Notes under the pieces: model-generated
What the model was told of the DNA's origin: nothing
Seen by the model: the letters and a program-made list of their open reading frames with translations, nothing else
Databases searched by the model: none
Position numbers and translations under genes: made by a program
Assembly (NCBI GenBank): GCA_900544135.1
Contig: UQTU01000023.1
Span: 1 to 23,277, forward strand
DNA from: an uncultured Collinsella sp.
GTDB lineage: Bacteria; Actinomycetota; Coriobacteriia; Coriobacteriales; Coriobacteriaceae
Reading direction: 5' to 3'
Length of the DNA stretch: 23,277 bases
Part shown: in pieces, positions 1 through 6,314 of the stretch
How positions within the stretch are numbered: position 1 is the stretch's first letter
Layout: the number at the start of each line of letters is the position of its first letter

Positions 1-30
1 CCCGACGTCGTACAAAGCGTTTCCAGCCAT

Positions 31-70
31 AAAAAAGCCTCCCATTTCTTGTGTCCAAGAAATGGGAGGC
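31..70 (-). terminator. Intrinsic terminator read leftwards
   Basis: A perfect 14-bp stem (37-50 with 57-70) closes a 6-nt loop. The A run at 31-36 becomes a U tract only when the minus strand is transcribed, and no T run follows on the + strand. It therefore terminates a leftward transcript. No minus-strand protein gene lies between here and ribU, so the transcript would be non-coding or very short. Confidence 0.75.
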
Positions 71-80
71 AGTTCACCGG

Positions 81-204
81 GGGCGTGACGGGGTTTCTCT
101 CCGGAACGTCCTCGGACATGCAAAGAGGCTCCGCATCGCGCTTCGCGCTGCGGAGCCTCTTTGCGTCCTGCGGAATGTTCCGGAGAGAAACCCCCGTCCC
201 GCCC
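81..204. repeat. Large nested hairpin (long inverted repeat)
   Basis: The outer arms 81-107 and 177-204 pair almost fully, including a perfect 15-bp block (93-107 with 177-191). After an internal loop of about 12 nt on each side, a perfect 16-bp inner stem (120-135 with 149-164) is capped by a small GCGC/GCGC hairpin at 138-148. This gives a rod of roughly 40 bp with very high predicted stability. The element lies only 10 bases from the leftward terminator at 31-70, so on the minus strand it would form the 3' part of a structured RNA. It could equally be a palindromic intergenic repeat. No protein reading frame here is convincing. Confidence 0.7.
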
Positions 205-380
205 CCGGATTCCCTGCGTTTACGGCCTTGAGGTCGGCGGGCGGAGAAGGACGTGGTTGATAGGGATACGTGTTCCTTTCGCTGTTTCGCGCTTTGCGCG
301 AAAGGCGCGTTACTTTGGGATGGGTGGGGAACGTGGTTGTTACGGCAACTGATCCCCACCACAAATTATCCTTGGCATAC
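205..380. other. Non-coding stretch with two small hairpins
   Basis: I see no gene here. Two hairpins are visible: a perfect 8-bp stem at 285-292/296-303 with a 3-nt loop, and an 8-bp stem at 323-330/353-360 enclosing a short GTTG/CAAC helix (336-339/346-349). Neither is followed by a T run on the + strand. Short overlapping frames on both strands have no recognisable start context or protein character. Confidence 0.5.
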
Positions 381-408
381 TTGCGCGAATACCTGCCCGT
401 GCTACACT
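381..408 (+). promoter_or_regulatory. Probable ribU operon promoter
   Basis: A -35-like TTGCGC (381-386), a 16-bp spacer and an extended -10 TGCTACACT (400-408) sit just upstream of the FMN aptamer. Predicted initiation near 414-416 would start the transcript at the base of riboswitch helix P1, as expected for a riboswitch leader. Confidence 0.5.
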
Positions 409-416
409 TGCAATTG

Positions 417-603
417 CTGTTTCAGGGCGGGGTGGAATTCCCCACTGGCGGTAAATCGGGCGGTGCCAAAGGGGTGCCGTGGCGCAGACGAGGCGTCTGC
501 GACCGAGCCGATGAGTCCGCGACCCGTGCGTGTGTTGGTTCGCATGCCGGCTGAACTGGTGAGACCCCAGTACCAACGGTTAGAGTCCGGATGAAAGAGG
601 CAG
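417..603 (+). promoter_or_regulatory. FMN riboswitch (RFN element)
   Basis: The conserved RFN blocks are all present in order: TTCAGGGCGGGGTGGAATTC from 421, the ACTGGCGGTAAATC segment (443-456), a variable arm with a 7-bp hairpin (484-490/494-500), the GAGCCGATGAGTCCGCGACC block, the CTGAACTGGTGAGACCCCAG block, and finally AGTCCGGATGAAAG ending near 597. P1 can be drawn as 417-423 with 597-603 (7 bp, two G-U pairs). Its 3' strand falls inside the purine-rich Shine-Dalgarno region (597-608) of the gene starting at 612. I see no separate terminator stem between aptamer and gene, so control is probably at translation initiation: bound FMN stabilises P1 and hides the ribosome site. The target gene is a riboflavin transporter, the classical regulon member. 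Confidence 0.95.
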
Positions 604-611
604 GTGATCTT

Positions 612-1202
612 ATGTCTGAACAGTCGCAGCATATCCATTTTGAGAACACGAATAGGTGGAGCACCAAACAGCTCGTTACCATGGCGCTGATGTGTGCCTT
701 GGGCGCCCTGTTTATGTACGTGCAGCTGCCTATCCTTCCTTCGGCGCCGTTTTTGACGTATGACCCGTCGCTGGTGCCGGCGATGGTGTGTGGATTTGCG
801 TATGGCCCTGGTGCCGGCACCGCTGTTGCCGCTATGGCGATCGTTATCCATGCGCTTACCACGGGCGATTGGGTCGGTGCGCTTATGAACTTGGTTGCCA
901 CGCTGGGGTATATTCTGCCTGCGGCTATCGTCTACCAGAAGATGCATACCTATAAGGGTGCCGTGATTGGCCTGGCGCTGGGCGTTATTGCCGCTACGGC
1001 GCTTTCTATGGTCGCAAACCTTACCATTGGCGTATGGTTCTGGTATGGCTCGGTCGATGTGATCGCCCCGCTTATGATTCCTGCCGTGCTGCCGTTCAAC
1101 CTTATCAAGACCGTGCTTAACTCGGTGTTGACGCTAGCGGTGTATAAAGCAGTCTCCAACCTCATCACGCCTAAAAAGGACCAGGTCAAAGGCCGCGCAT
1201 GA
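612..1202 (+). CDS. ribU: Riboflavin ECF transporter S component RibU
   Basis: This is the membrane substrate-binding subunit of an energy-coupling-factor transporter that captures riboflavin outside the cell. The 196-residue protein is hydrophobic, with about six membrane segments, and carries the RibU-type signature FLTYDPSLVPAMVCGF around residues 45-60, resembling the YDPSDVPAL motif of Firmicutes RibU. The N-terminal ~17 residues are polar. I chose ATG 612 because an in-frame ATG at 591 lies inside the FMN aptamer, whereas 612 follows an AGGTGAT Shine-Dalgarno sequence at 602-608. The preceding FMN riboswitch independently supports riboflavin as substrate. The stop overlaps the start of the ATPase gene (ATGA at 1199-1202), so the two are translationally coupled. 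Family and ligand are confident; transport by this copy is inferred. Confidence 0.93.
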   Translation: MSEQSQHIHFENTNRWSTKQLVTMALMCALGALFMYVQLPILPSAPFLTYDPSLVPAMVCGFAYGPGAGTAVAAMAIVIHALTTGDWVGALMNLVATLGYILPAAIVYQKMHTYKGAVIGLALGVIAATALSMVANLTIGVWFWYGSVDVIAPLMIPAVLPFNLIKTVLNSVLTLAVYKAVSNLITPKKDQVKGRA

Positions 1203-3103
1203 TTGAGTGTCGGGGCGTTTCCTTTAGCTATGACGGTGCCGTGTCGGCGCTCGACGGTGTCGATCTGAACATCGAGGACGGGGAGTTTTTCTGCATCCTC
1301 GGTGGCAATGGGTCGGGCAAGTCGACGTTTGCCAAGCATCTGAATGCGCTGCTGCAGCCCGATGCGGGCACGGTACGTATCAACGGTATGGATGCGTCCG
1401 ATCCCGAGCTGGTCTACGACATTCGTTCGACCGCAGGCATGGTGTTCCAGAATCCCGACGACCAGCTGGTGGCAACGCTTGTCGAAGATGACGTTGCGTT
1501 CGGTCCCGAAAACCTTGGCGTTCCATCGGCGCAAATTGCGCAGCGCGTACGCGAGGCGCTGAAGGGCGTGGGCCTGGTGGGCTTTGAGCGCCACGAGACC
1601 CATGCGCTCTCGGGTGGCCAAAAGCAACGCGTGGCGCTTGCTGGCGTGCTTGCCATGGAACCGCGCGTGCTCATCTTGGATGAGGCTTCCTCGATGCTCG
1701 ATCCGCGTGGACGCAAGGGCCTCATGAAGGCTTGCCGCGCGTTGCATGATCGTGGCATGACCATCGTGATGATTACGCACTTTATGGAAGAGGCCGCCGA
1801 GGCCGATCGTGTCGCGGTGTTTCGGGCGGGGCGCGTTGCCATGCTCGGTACGCCCGAGGAAATCTTGACACGGGCGGACGAACTTGCGCAGTTCAACTTG
1901 GATATGCCGGCGTCGTGCTGCTTGGGCACGGCGCTTCGTGCGAAGGGCGTGCCCGTTCATGCGCAGGTGCGCGAGGTGGATATGGTCGCCGAGATTGCGC
2001 AGACATATGCCGACCGGAGTGGGGAAGACACCGCAGGGCGGCCTTCTGCATCCGATTCTCGTGTGCTCGACAACGCCTCCTCTGCAACCGACGGGACAGC
2101 CGCGTCGGAGCCCGTCATCGAGATTTCGCACCTCTCGCATAGTTACTCGCTGAGCGCCCGCGAGCGCCGCCGCTGGCATAAGCGCTCGGCCGTTGCGGGC
2201 AAATCGAGCAAACAGGCTCTCTGGGGAAACGACCCCAGCAGCCCGTGGGCGCTGCGCGATGTATCGCTGACGGTGCGTCGCGGCGAGTTCCTGGGCTTAG
2301 CAGGTCATACCGGTTCGGGTAAGTCGACGCTGGTCCAGCATCTCAACGGTTTGATTCGCCCCCAGGAGGGTTCCGTTTACGCGTTGGGGCTCGACCTGGC
2401 AAACAAGAAAGATGCCGCCGCGGTTAAGGCCAAGGTCGGCGTGGTGTTTCAATATCCCGAGCGTCAGCTGTTTGCCGAAACCGTGACGCAGGACGTGGCG
2501 TTTGGCCCGCACAACCTTGGCTTGCCGCAAGATGAAGTCGACCGTCGCGTCGAGTCGTCGCTCTCGCGCGTGGGCCTCGACCTTTCCACGGTCGGCGACA
2601 AGAGTCCCTTCGAGCTTTCGGGCGGTCAGCAACGGCGCGTGGCATTCGCCGGTGTGCTCGCCATGGAGCCCGAAGTCCTGGTGCTCGATGAACCCATGGC
2701 GGGGCTCGATCCGGCTGCGCGCAGGGATTTCCTTGAGCTTATCGATCGACTTCACCGCGATGGCCTGACCGTTGTCATGGTTTCGCATAGTATGGATGAC
2801 CTGGCCAACTGCTGCGACCGCATCGTCGTGATGAACGAAGGTGCGGTGTTTGCCGAGGGAACCCCCGCGCAGGTGTTTGCGCATGCCGATGAGCTCAAGT
2901 CGATCGGCTTGGGCGTTCCCGCCGCCCAGCGCATGGCGTTGGCGCTCGCGGAAGCGGGCGTGCCGCTGCGTTGCGGCGGGCTCTATACGGTTGAGTCGCT
3001 GGCAGTCGAACTGTCAGGCTTGCTGCTCGGCCGTGCGGAGGGCCCTTCGGGTGCTTCGCGTCGGGCCGATTCCGGTGCATCAGCGCGAGAGGAGGGCTGC
3101 TAA
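1199..3103 (+). CDS. ecfA: Fused double ATPase of the ECF transporter (EcfA-EcfA')
   Basis: The 634-residue chain contains two complete ABC ATPase domains, doing the job usually shared by two separate ~280-residue proteins, EcfA1 and EcfA2. Domain 1 (about 1-240) has Walker A GGNGSGKST (35-43), Q-loop Q84, signature LSGGQ (137-141), Walker B ending LDE (160-162) and switch H194. Domain 2 (about 306-590) has GHTGSGKST (369-377), Q418, LSGGQ (473-477), LDE (496-498) and H530. A polar linker (about 270-305) joins them. Both catalytic glutamates are present, so both sites look active. The protein powers EcfT/RibU from the cytoplasmic face. Its start overlaps ribU and its stop overlaps ecfT (TAATG), consistent with fixed stoichiometry. 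Whether it also serves S components encoded elsewhere cannot be seen here. Confidence 0.93.
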   Translation: MIECRGVSFSYDGAVSALDGVDLNIEDGEFFCILGGNGSGKSTFAKHLNALLQPDAGTVRINGMDASDPELVYDIRSTAGMVFQNPDDQLVATLVEDDVAFGPENLGVPSAQIAQRVREALKGVGLVGFERHETHALSGGQKQRVALAGVLAMEPRVLILDEASSMLDPRGRKGLMKACRALHDRGMTIVMITHFMEEAAEADRVAVFRAGRVAMLGTPEEILTRADELAQFNLDMPASCCLGTALRAKGVPVHAQVREVDMVAEIAQTYADRSGEDTAGRPSASDSRVLDNASSATDGTAASEPVIEISHLSHSYSLSARERRRWHKRSAVAGKSSKQALWGNDPSSPWALRDVSLTVRRGEFLGLAGHTGSGKSTLVQHLNGLIRPQEGSVYALGLDLANKKDAAAVKAKVGVVFQYPERQLFAETVTQDVAFGPHNLGLPQDEVDRRVESSLSRVGLDLSTVGDKSPFELSGGQQRRVAFAGVLAMEPEVLVLDEPMAGLDPAARRDFLELIDRLHRDGLTVVMVSHSMDDLANCCDRIVVMNEGAVFAEGTPAQVFAHADELKSIGLGVPAAQRMALALAEAGVPLRCGGLYTVESLAVELSGLLLGRAEGPSGASRRADSGASAREEGC

Positions 3104-3903
3104 TGGAGGCGTTTTCATTTGGCAGCTACTATCCGGGGAATAGCGCAATCCACCGCCTGGATCCGCGCACCAAGCTGCTGCTGGGCTTCGTATTTCTGAT
3201 TACCACGCTCACGGTTGGTAGCTTTCGCGGACTGGTCCCGGTCGCAATCTTCGTTGTCCTGATTTATATCGTGTCCCGGGTGCCGGCTCGTCGCGTCCTG
3301 TCATCGATGGCGCCGCTGCTGGCGATCGTCGTGGTGGTCGCGGTGCTCAACCTATTTACCGACCAGAGCGGGCACATCCTATGGCAGCTCGGCTTTCTGC
3401 AGATAAGCGAGGGCTCACTGCGTTCTGCCGCCTTTATGGCGTGCCGCCTGACCCTGATGATGGCCGGCATGAGCGCCATTACGCTCACCACGCCCACACT
3501 CGACCTCACCGCGGGCTTTGAGCGTCTGCTCGCACCGTTTGCGCGCGTGGGGCTCCCTGCGCATGAGCTCGGCATGATCATGGGCATCGCGTTGCGCTTT
3601 ATGCCGCAGTTCGCCACCGAGATGAAGCAGACGGCGGACGCGCAGACAAGCCGCGGTGCGCGCGTGACGGGAGGCCCGCTCGGCGGCGTGCGCATGCTCG
3701 GCAGTGTGGCGATTCCGCTGTTCACGGGCGTGTTCCGTCATGCCGAGACGCTTTCGGCCGCCATGGATGCGCGCTGTTATCACGGCGAGCAGGGACGTAC
3801 GCGTCTGCATGCGCTTGCGTTTCGCCGCGGGGATGCGCTGGCTGCGGTGGTGACGATGCTGCTGTTTGCGTGTGTCATCGTCGTCAACCTTCAACTTGTT
3901 TAG
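3103..3903 (+). CDS. ecfT: ECF transporter transmembrane subunit EcfT
   Basis: This membrane scaffold couples ATP hydrolysis in the double ATPase to toppling of the S component. The protein has 266 residues, the usual size for the family. A short N-terminal segment contains the typical HRLDPRTKLLL (17-27), followed by several membrane helices (about 25-60, 68-85, 110-130) and the long coupling region. The two ATPase-contact motifs are present as SRG (183-185) and ARC (223-225, in AMDARCY); the second is a normal variant of the X-R-G motif. A final hydrophobic helix ends the protein. ATG 3103 overlaps the upstream stop in TAATG, indicating coupling. It completes a self-contained RibU-EcfAA'-EcfT operon. 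The next gene begins 30 bases downstream and may be co-transcribed. Confidence 0.93.
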   Translation: MEAFSFGSYYPGNSAIHRLDPRTKLLLGFVFLITTLTVGSFRGLVPVAIFVVLIYIVSRVPARRVLSSMAPLLAIVVVVAVLNLFTDQSGHILWQLGFLQISEGSLRSAAFMACRLTLMMAGMSAITLTTPTLDLTAGFERLLAPFARVGLPAHELGMIMGIALRFMPQFATEMKQTADAQTSRGARVTGGPLGGVRMLGSVAIPLFTGVFRHAETLSAAMDARCYHGEQGRTRLHALAFRRGDALAAVVTMLLFACVIVVNLQLV

Positions 3904-3933
3904 GCGCGATTCGAGCGCAAGAAAGGGGTCCCT

Positions 3934-4380
3934 ATGACCGACAACGACCGCACAGCTCAGTTTGAGCGCGCCTGCTCGTATCTCAGGCGCATTCCGGCGT
4001 GGTATCTGGCCACGATCGATGTGGCCGACGGGCATCAGCCTCGCGTGAGGCCGTTTTCGTTTGCCGTGGTCGATGATGGCAAGCTGTGGTTTTGCACCTC
4101 GCGCGATAAGGACGTGTGGGCCGAGCTCAGCGCGAACCCCAAGTTTGAGGTTTCGGGTTGGAAACCGGGGGAGTGTTGGATTGTGCTGACCGGCGAGGCC
4201 GCGCTCGAGGACGACGCGGTTGCGAGCGACAAGGTGCGTCAAGCGGGTTTTAAGCACATGGTGGGCATCGGCGAGGAACACGAGAGTGCCAATGACGGCC
4301 GCCTTGCGTTTTTCTCGGTCCGCAATATCGTCGCCCGCTTCTGCGATATCGACGGCAGCGAGGAGCGCCTGGAGCTTTAA
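3934..4380 (+). CDS. FMN-binding split-barrel protein (pyridoxamine 5'-phosphate oxidase-like), copy 1
   Basis: This 148-residue cytosolic protein belongs to the pyridoxamine-phosphate-oxidase-like FMN-binding split-barrel superfamily. It shows the family's N-terminal AWYLATID segment (about 22-29), the PRVRPFSFAVVDDGKLWFCT strand pair (about 36-55) and SRDKDVWAELSANPKFEVS, the region that usually contacts the flavin phosphate. It is too short for a true PdxH and lacks its C-terminal part, so the reaction is unknown; relatives include general flavoreductases and nitroimidazole-resistance NimA-type proteins. ATG 3934 follows a GAAAGGGG ribosome site. Placed 30 bases after ecfT, it may be made with the riboflavin importer, which would supply its cofactor. 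It is clearly paralogous to the next gene. Confidence 0.8.
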   Translation: MTDNDRTAQFERACSYLRRIPAWYLATIDVADGHQPRVRPFSFAVVDDGKLWFCTSRDKDVWAELSANPKFEVSGWKPGECWIVLTGEAALEDDAVASDKVRQAGFKHMVGIGEEHESANDGRLAFFSVRNIVARFCDIDGSEERLEL

Positions 4381-4434
4381 CCCTAGGGCAGCTAAAGCAG
4401 CCCCGACCCAAAAAGACTAGTGCCAGGAGGACAC

Positions 4435-4845
4435 ATGGACGGATTGAATACAGTGTTGGAGTATCTGACGTCGGTGCCGGCATGGTATTTGGCGACGAGC
4501 GTTGACGGGCAGCCGCATGTGCGTCCGTTTTCGTTTGCGCAGATCCAGGGCGGCAAGCTGTGGTTTGTAACGGCGCGCGCCAAAGACGTGTGGCAAGAGC
4601 TGCTGCAAAATCAACGCTTCGAGGCTACGAGTTGGTGGCCGGGCCATGGCTGGCTCATCTTGCGCGGGTATGCGGGTCTGGATGACCAGGCCGCTCCCGA
4701 TATGCGCGAGGCAGGCTGGAAGCACCTGGAGCGCCTAGGCGAGCACTACGAGGGCGCAGACGATCCCACGCTCGTCTTCTTTAGCGTGGAGGAACCCGAG
4801 GCCTTTATCTGCAACCATGACGAATGGGTGCTAGTCGAGCTCTAA
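4435..4845 (+). CDS. FMN-binding split-barrel protein (pyridoxamine 5'-phosphate oxidase-like), copy 2
   Basis: This is a second small flavin-binding split-barrel protein, 136 residues, aligning end to end with the preceding gene. Shared blocks include VPAWYLAT, PHVRPFSFAQIQGGKLWFVT, KDVWQELLQNQRFEATSWWP and the REAGWKHL helix. ATG 4435 was chosen because a near-perfect AGGAGG (4425-4430) precedes it; an in-frame GTG at 4420 would place that ribosome site inside the coding region. Function is unknown beyond probable FMN binding; a nitro- or flavin-reductase or a detoxifying role is possible. The pair arose by tandem duplication, and divergence outside the flavin-contact strands suggests different substrates. 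No clear terminator follows; the gene is last before the arginine promoter region. Confidence 0.8.
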   Translation: MDGLNTVLEYLTSVPAWYLATSVDGQPHVRPFSFAQIQGGKLWFVTARAKDVWQELLQNQRFEATSWWPGHGWLILRGYAGLDDQAAPDMREAGWKHLERLGEHYEGADDPTLVFFSVEEPEAFICNHDEWVLVEL

Positions 4846-4988
4846 ACGAGTCTCTCAGCAAGCTTCGACAATTCAAATTCTCGCATGTAGCGGGCCCCAC
4901 ATTGCAACGTCACCGCAAGGCGCACTGGGCAAATTGGGGTCCGTGTTTATTTGTCAATTCCTTTGAGTGAATGTGTCGTGACTGTTTC

Positions 4989-5027
4989 AATGCATGAATA
5001 TGCAAAAGATTTGCGTATAAATGCATC
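4989..5027 (+). promoter_or_regulatory. Double ARG box (ArgR operator)
   Basis: Two 18-bp boxes, 4989-5006 and 5010-5027, contain the near-palindromes TGCATGAATATGCA and TGCGTATAAATGCA. They match the layout TG-A-T/4 nt/AT--CA of ArgR boxes, and the 3-bp gap puts their centres 21 bp apart, the spacing known for ArgR hexamer binding in other bacteria. Box 2 overlaps the likely -35 region of the argC promoter, so arginine-bound ArgR would repress the operon. The argR gene itself is not in this window. Confidence 0.75.
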
Positions 5028-5042
5028 TTCTGGTGCTAAAGT
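5011..5042 (+). promoter_or_regulatory. Probable argC promoter
   Basis: An extended -10, TGCTAAAGT (5034-5042), lies downstream of a TTGCGT (5011-5016) inside ARG box 2. The 20-bp spacer is longer than ideal, so the -35 assignment is tentative; the extended -10 may compensate. Initiation near 5048 would give a leader of about 60 nt before ATG 5111. Confidence 0.4.
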
Positions 5043-5110
5043 TTCAACCCACTTCATAACGACGGCTGCGTGATGCGCATTAGTGCATAACTGCAGGCAA
5101 GGAGTCTGAT

Positions 5111-6181
5111 ATGTCTGTAAAGGTTGGAATCGTCGGCGCGGCTGGATATGCCGGAGCCGAGCTCATTCGCCTCGTGCTCGGTCATCCCGAGTTTGAACTT
5201 GTTGCCATTACGTCCAACGCCGATGCCGGCCAGCCGCTGTCTGCGGTGTATCCGAGCTTTGCTGGCGTGAGCGATCTGGTCTTCACGACGCATGATGCCC
5301 CCGAGCTCAAGAACTGCGACGCTGTCTTTTTGGCCGTGCCGCACACGGCTGCCATGGCACAGGTGCCCGCCCTGCTTGCCGCGGGAGTCTCCTGCATTGA
5401 CCTCTCGGCCGACTATCGCCTGAGCGATCCGGCCACCTTTGAGGCTTGGTATGCCGCCGAGCACACGAGCCCCGAGCTGCTTAAGACCCGTGCCTTTGGT
5501 CTGCCCGAGCTATTCTGCCAGGATTTGGAGACCGCTGCATCCGACCACGCCGACGGCAAGCCCGTACTGGTCGCCTGCGCCGGTTGCTATCCCACCGCAA
5601 CGAGCCTTGCCGCCGCGCCTGCCGTGCGCGCCGGCTGGGTTGCCCAGAGCGGCCCCGTGATCGTTGACGCCATCAGCGGTGTAACGGGTGCCGGTAAGTC
5701 CTGCAACGCCCGTACGCATTTTTGCAGCGCGGACGAAAACCTGGAGGCCTATGGCGTGGGCAAGCATCGTCACACGCCCGAAATCGAGCAGATCTTGGGT
5801 CTAACCGACCGCATCGTTTTCACCCCGCACCTGGCACCGCTCAAGCGCGGTCTGCTCTCTACGGTGACGATGCCGCTTACGCCGCAGGCTATCGATACCT
5901 TGACCCTTGAGGATGTCGTCGACCATTACAAGCAGTTCTACGCCGGTCGCACCTTTGTGCGCGTGCTCGATGCCGGCGAGCAGCCCAAGACGGCCTCGGT
6001 CGTCGGCACCAATGCTGCCCAGATCGGCCTTGCACTCAACAAGCGCGCGGGCGTGCTGGTGGCGACGGGAGCGATCGACAATCTGTGCAAGGGTGCTGCC
6101 GGTCAGGCGGTCCAGTGCGCCAACATCGTCTTTGGTTTTGACGAGCGACGAGGCTTGCCCACAGTGGCGTGCCCGGTGTAG
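5111..6181 (+). CDS. argC: N-acetyl-gamma-glutamyl-phosphate reductase ArgC
   Basis: ArgC reduces N-acetyl-glutamyl-5-phosphate to N-acetylglutamate semialdehyde with NADPH, the third step of ornithine/arginine synthesis. The 356-residue protein begins with the Rossmann fold VGIVGAAGYAGAELIRL (5-21), carries the family's catalytic cysteine in AGCYPT (C159), and has the conserved SGVTGAGK stretch and the KHRHTPEIEQ segment near residues 219-228. ATG 5111 is preceded by AAGGAG at 5099-5104. It is the first gene of argC-argJ-argB-argD and sits directly behind the double ARG box, so arginine repression is expected. A 133-base gap with a terminator-like fold separates it from argJ, unusually large for this operon. 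Confidence 0.96.
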   Translation: MSVKVGIVGAAGYAGAELIRLVLGHPEFELVAITSNADAGQPLSAVYPSFAGVSDLVFTTHDAPELKNCDAVFLAVPHTAAMAQVPALLAAGVSCIDLSADYRLSDPATFEAWYAAEHTSPELLKTRAFGLPELFCQDLETAASDHADGKPVLVACAGCYPTATSLAAAPAVRAGWVAQSGPVIVDAISGVTGAGKSCNARTHFCSADENLEAYGVGKHRHTPEIEQILGLTDRIVFTPHLAPLKRGLLSTVTMPLTPQAIDTLTLEDVVDHYKQFYAGRTFVRVLDAGEQPKTASVVGTNAAQIGLALNKRAGVLVATGAIDNLCKGAAGQAVQCANIVFGFDERRGLPTVACPV

Positions 6182-6210
6182 CACATTCGATTGTTAACGA
6201 TTTGGTAGTC

Positions 6211-6288
6211 GGGCATCGAGTGGGGCGCCACTCTTAAGCTGGTCTCATGATTGTGGCTGGCATGGCGCACCAACCGATGCCCTTTTTT
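6211..6288 (+). terminator. Branched terminator-like RNA between argC and argJ
   Basis: An 8-bp closing stem (6211-6218 with 6275-6282) is followed immediately by six T residues (6283-6288), the hallmark of an intrinsic terminator. The stem encloses not a simple loop but about 56 nt that can form a perfect 5-bp hairpin (6219-6223/6228-6232, tetraloop GGCG) and a second arm (6240-6243/6269-6272, with 6246-6249/6261-6264 inside). It could terminate most argC transcripts or act as a conditional attenuator in front of argJ. No good promoter follows it before argJ. Confidence 0.6.
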
Positions 6289-6314
6289 GTTTGACATAAG
6301 GAGTCATAAAGACG

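Noticed and set aside
591..611. Earlier in-frame ATG for ribU
   Set aside because: It lies in the conserved 3' part of the FMN aptamer; ATG 612 has the AGGTGAT site.
402..947. Minus-strand frame across the riboswitch and ribU
   Set aside because: It overlaps a certain RNA element and a certain gene and has no family signal.
4846..5110. T-box or other amino-acid leader upstream of argC
   Set aside because: No T-box sequence, terminator/antiterminator pair or leader peptide rich in Arg codons; the ARG boxes account for regulation.
6291..6314. TTGACA at 6291-6296 as an argJ promoter
   Set aside because: The matching -10 position would fall at or beyond the argJ start codon and shows no hexamer.
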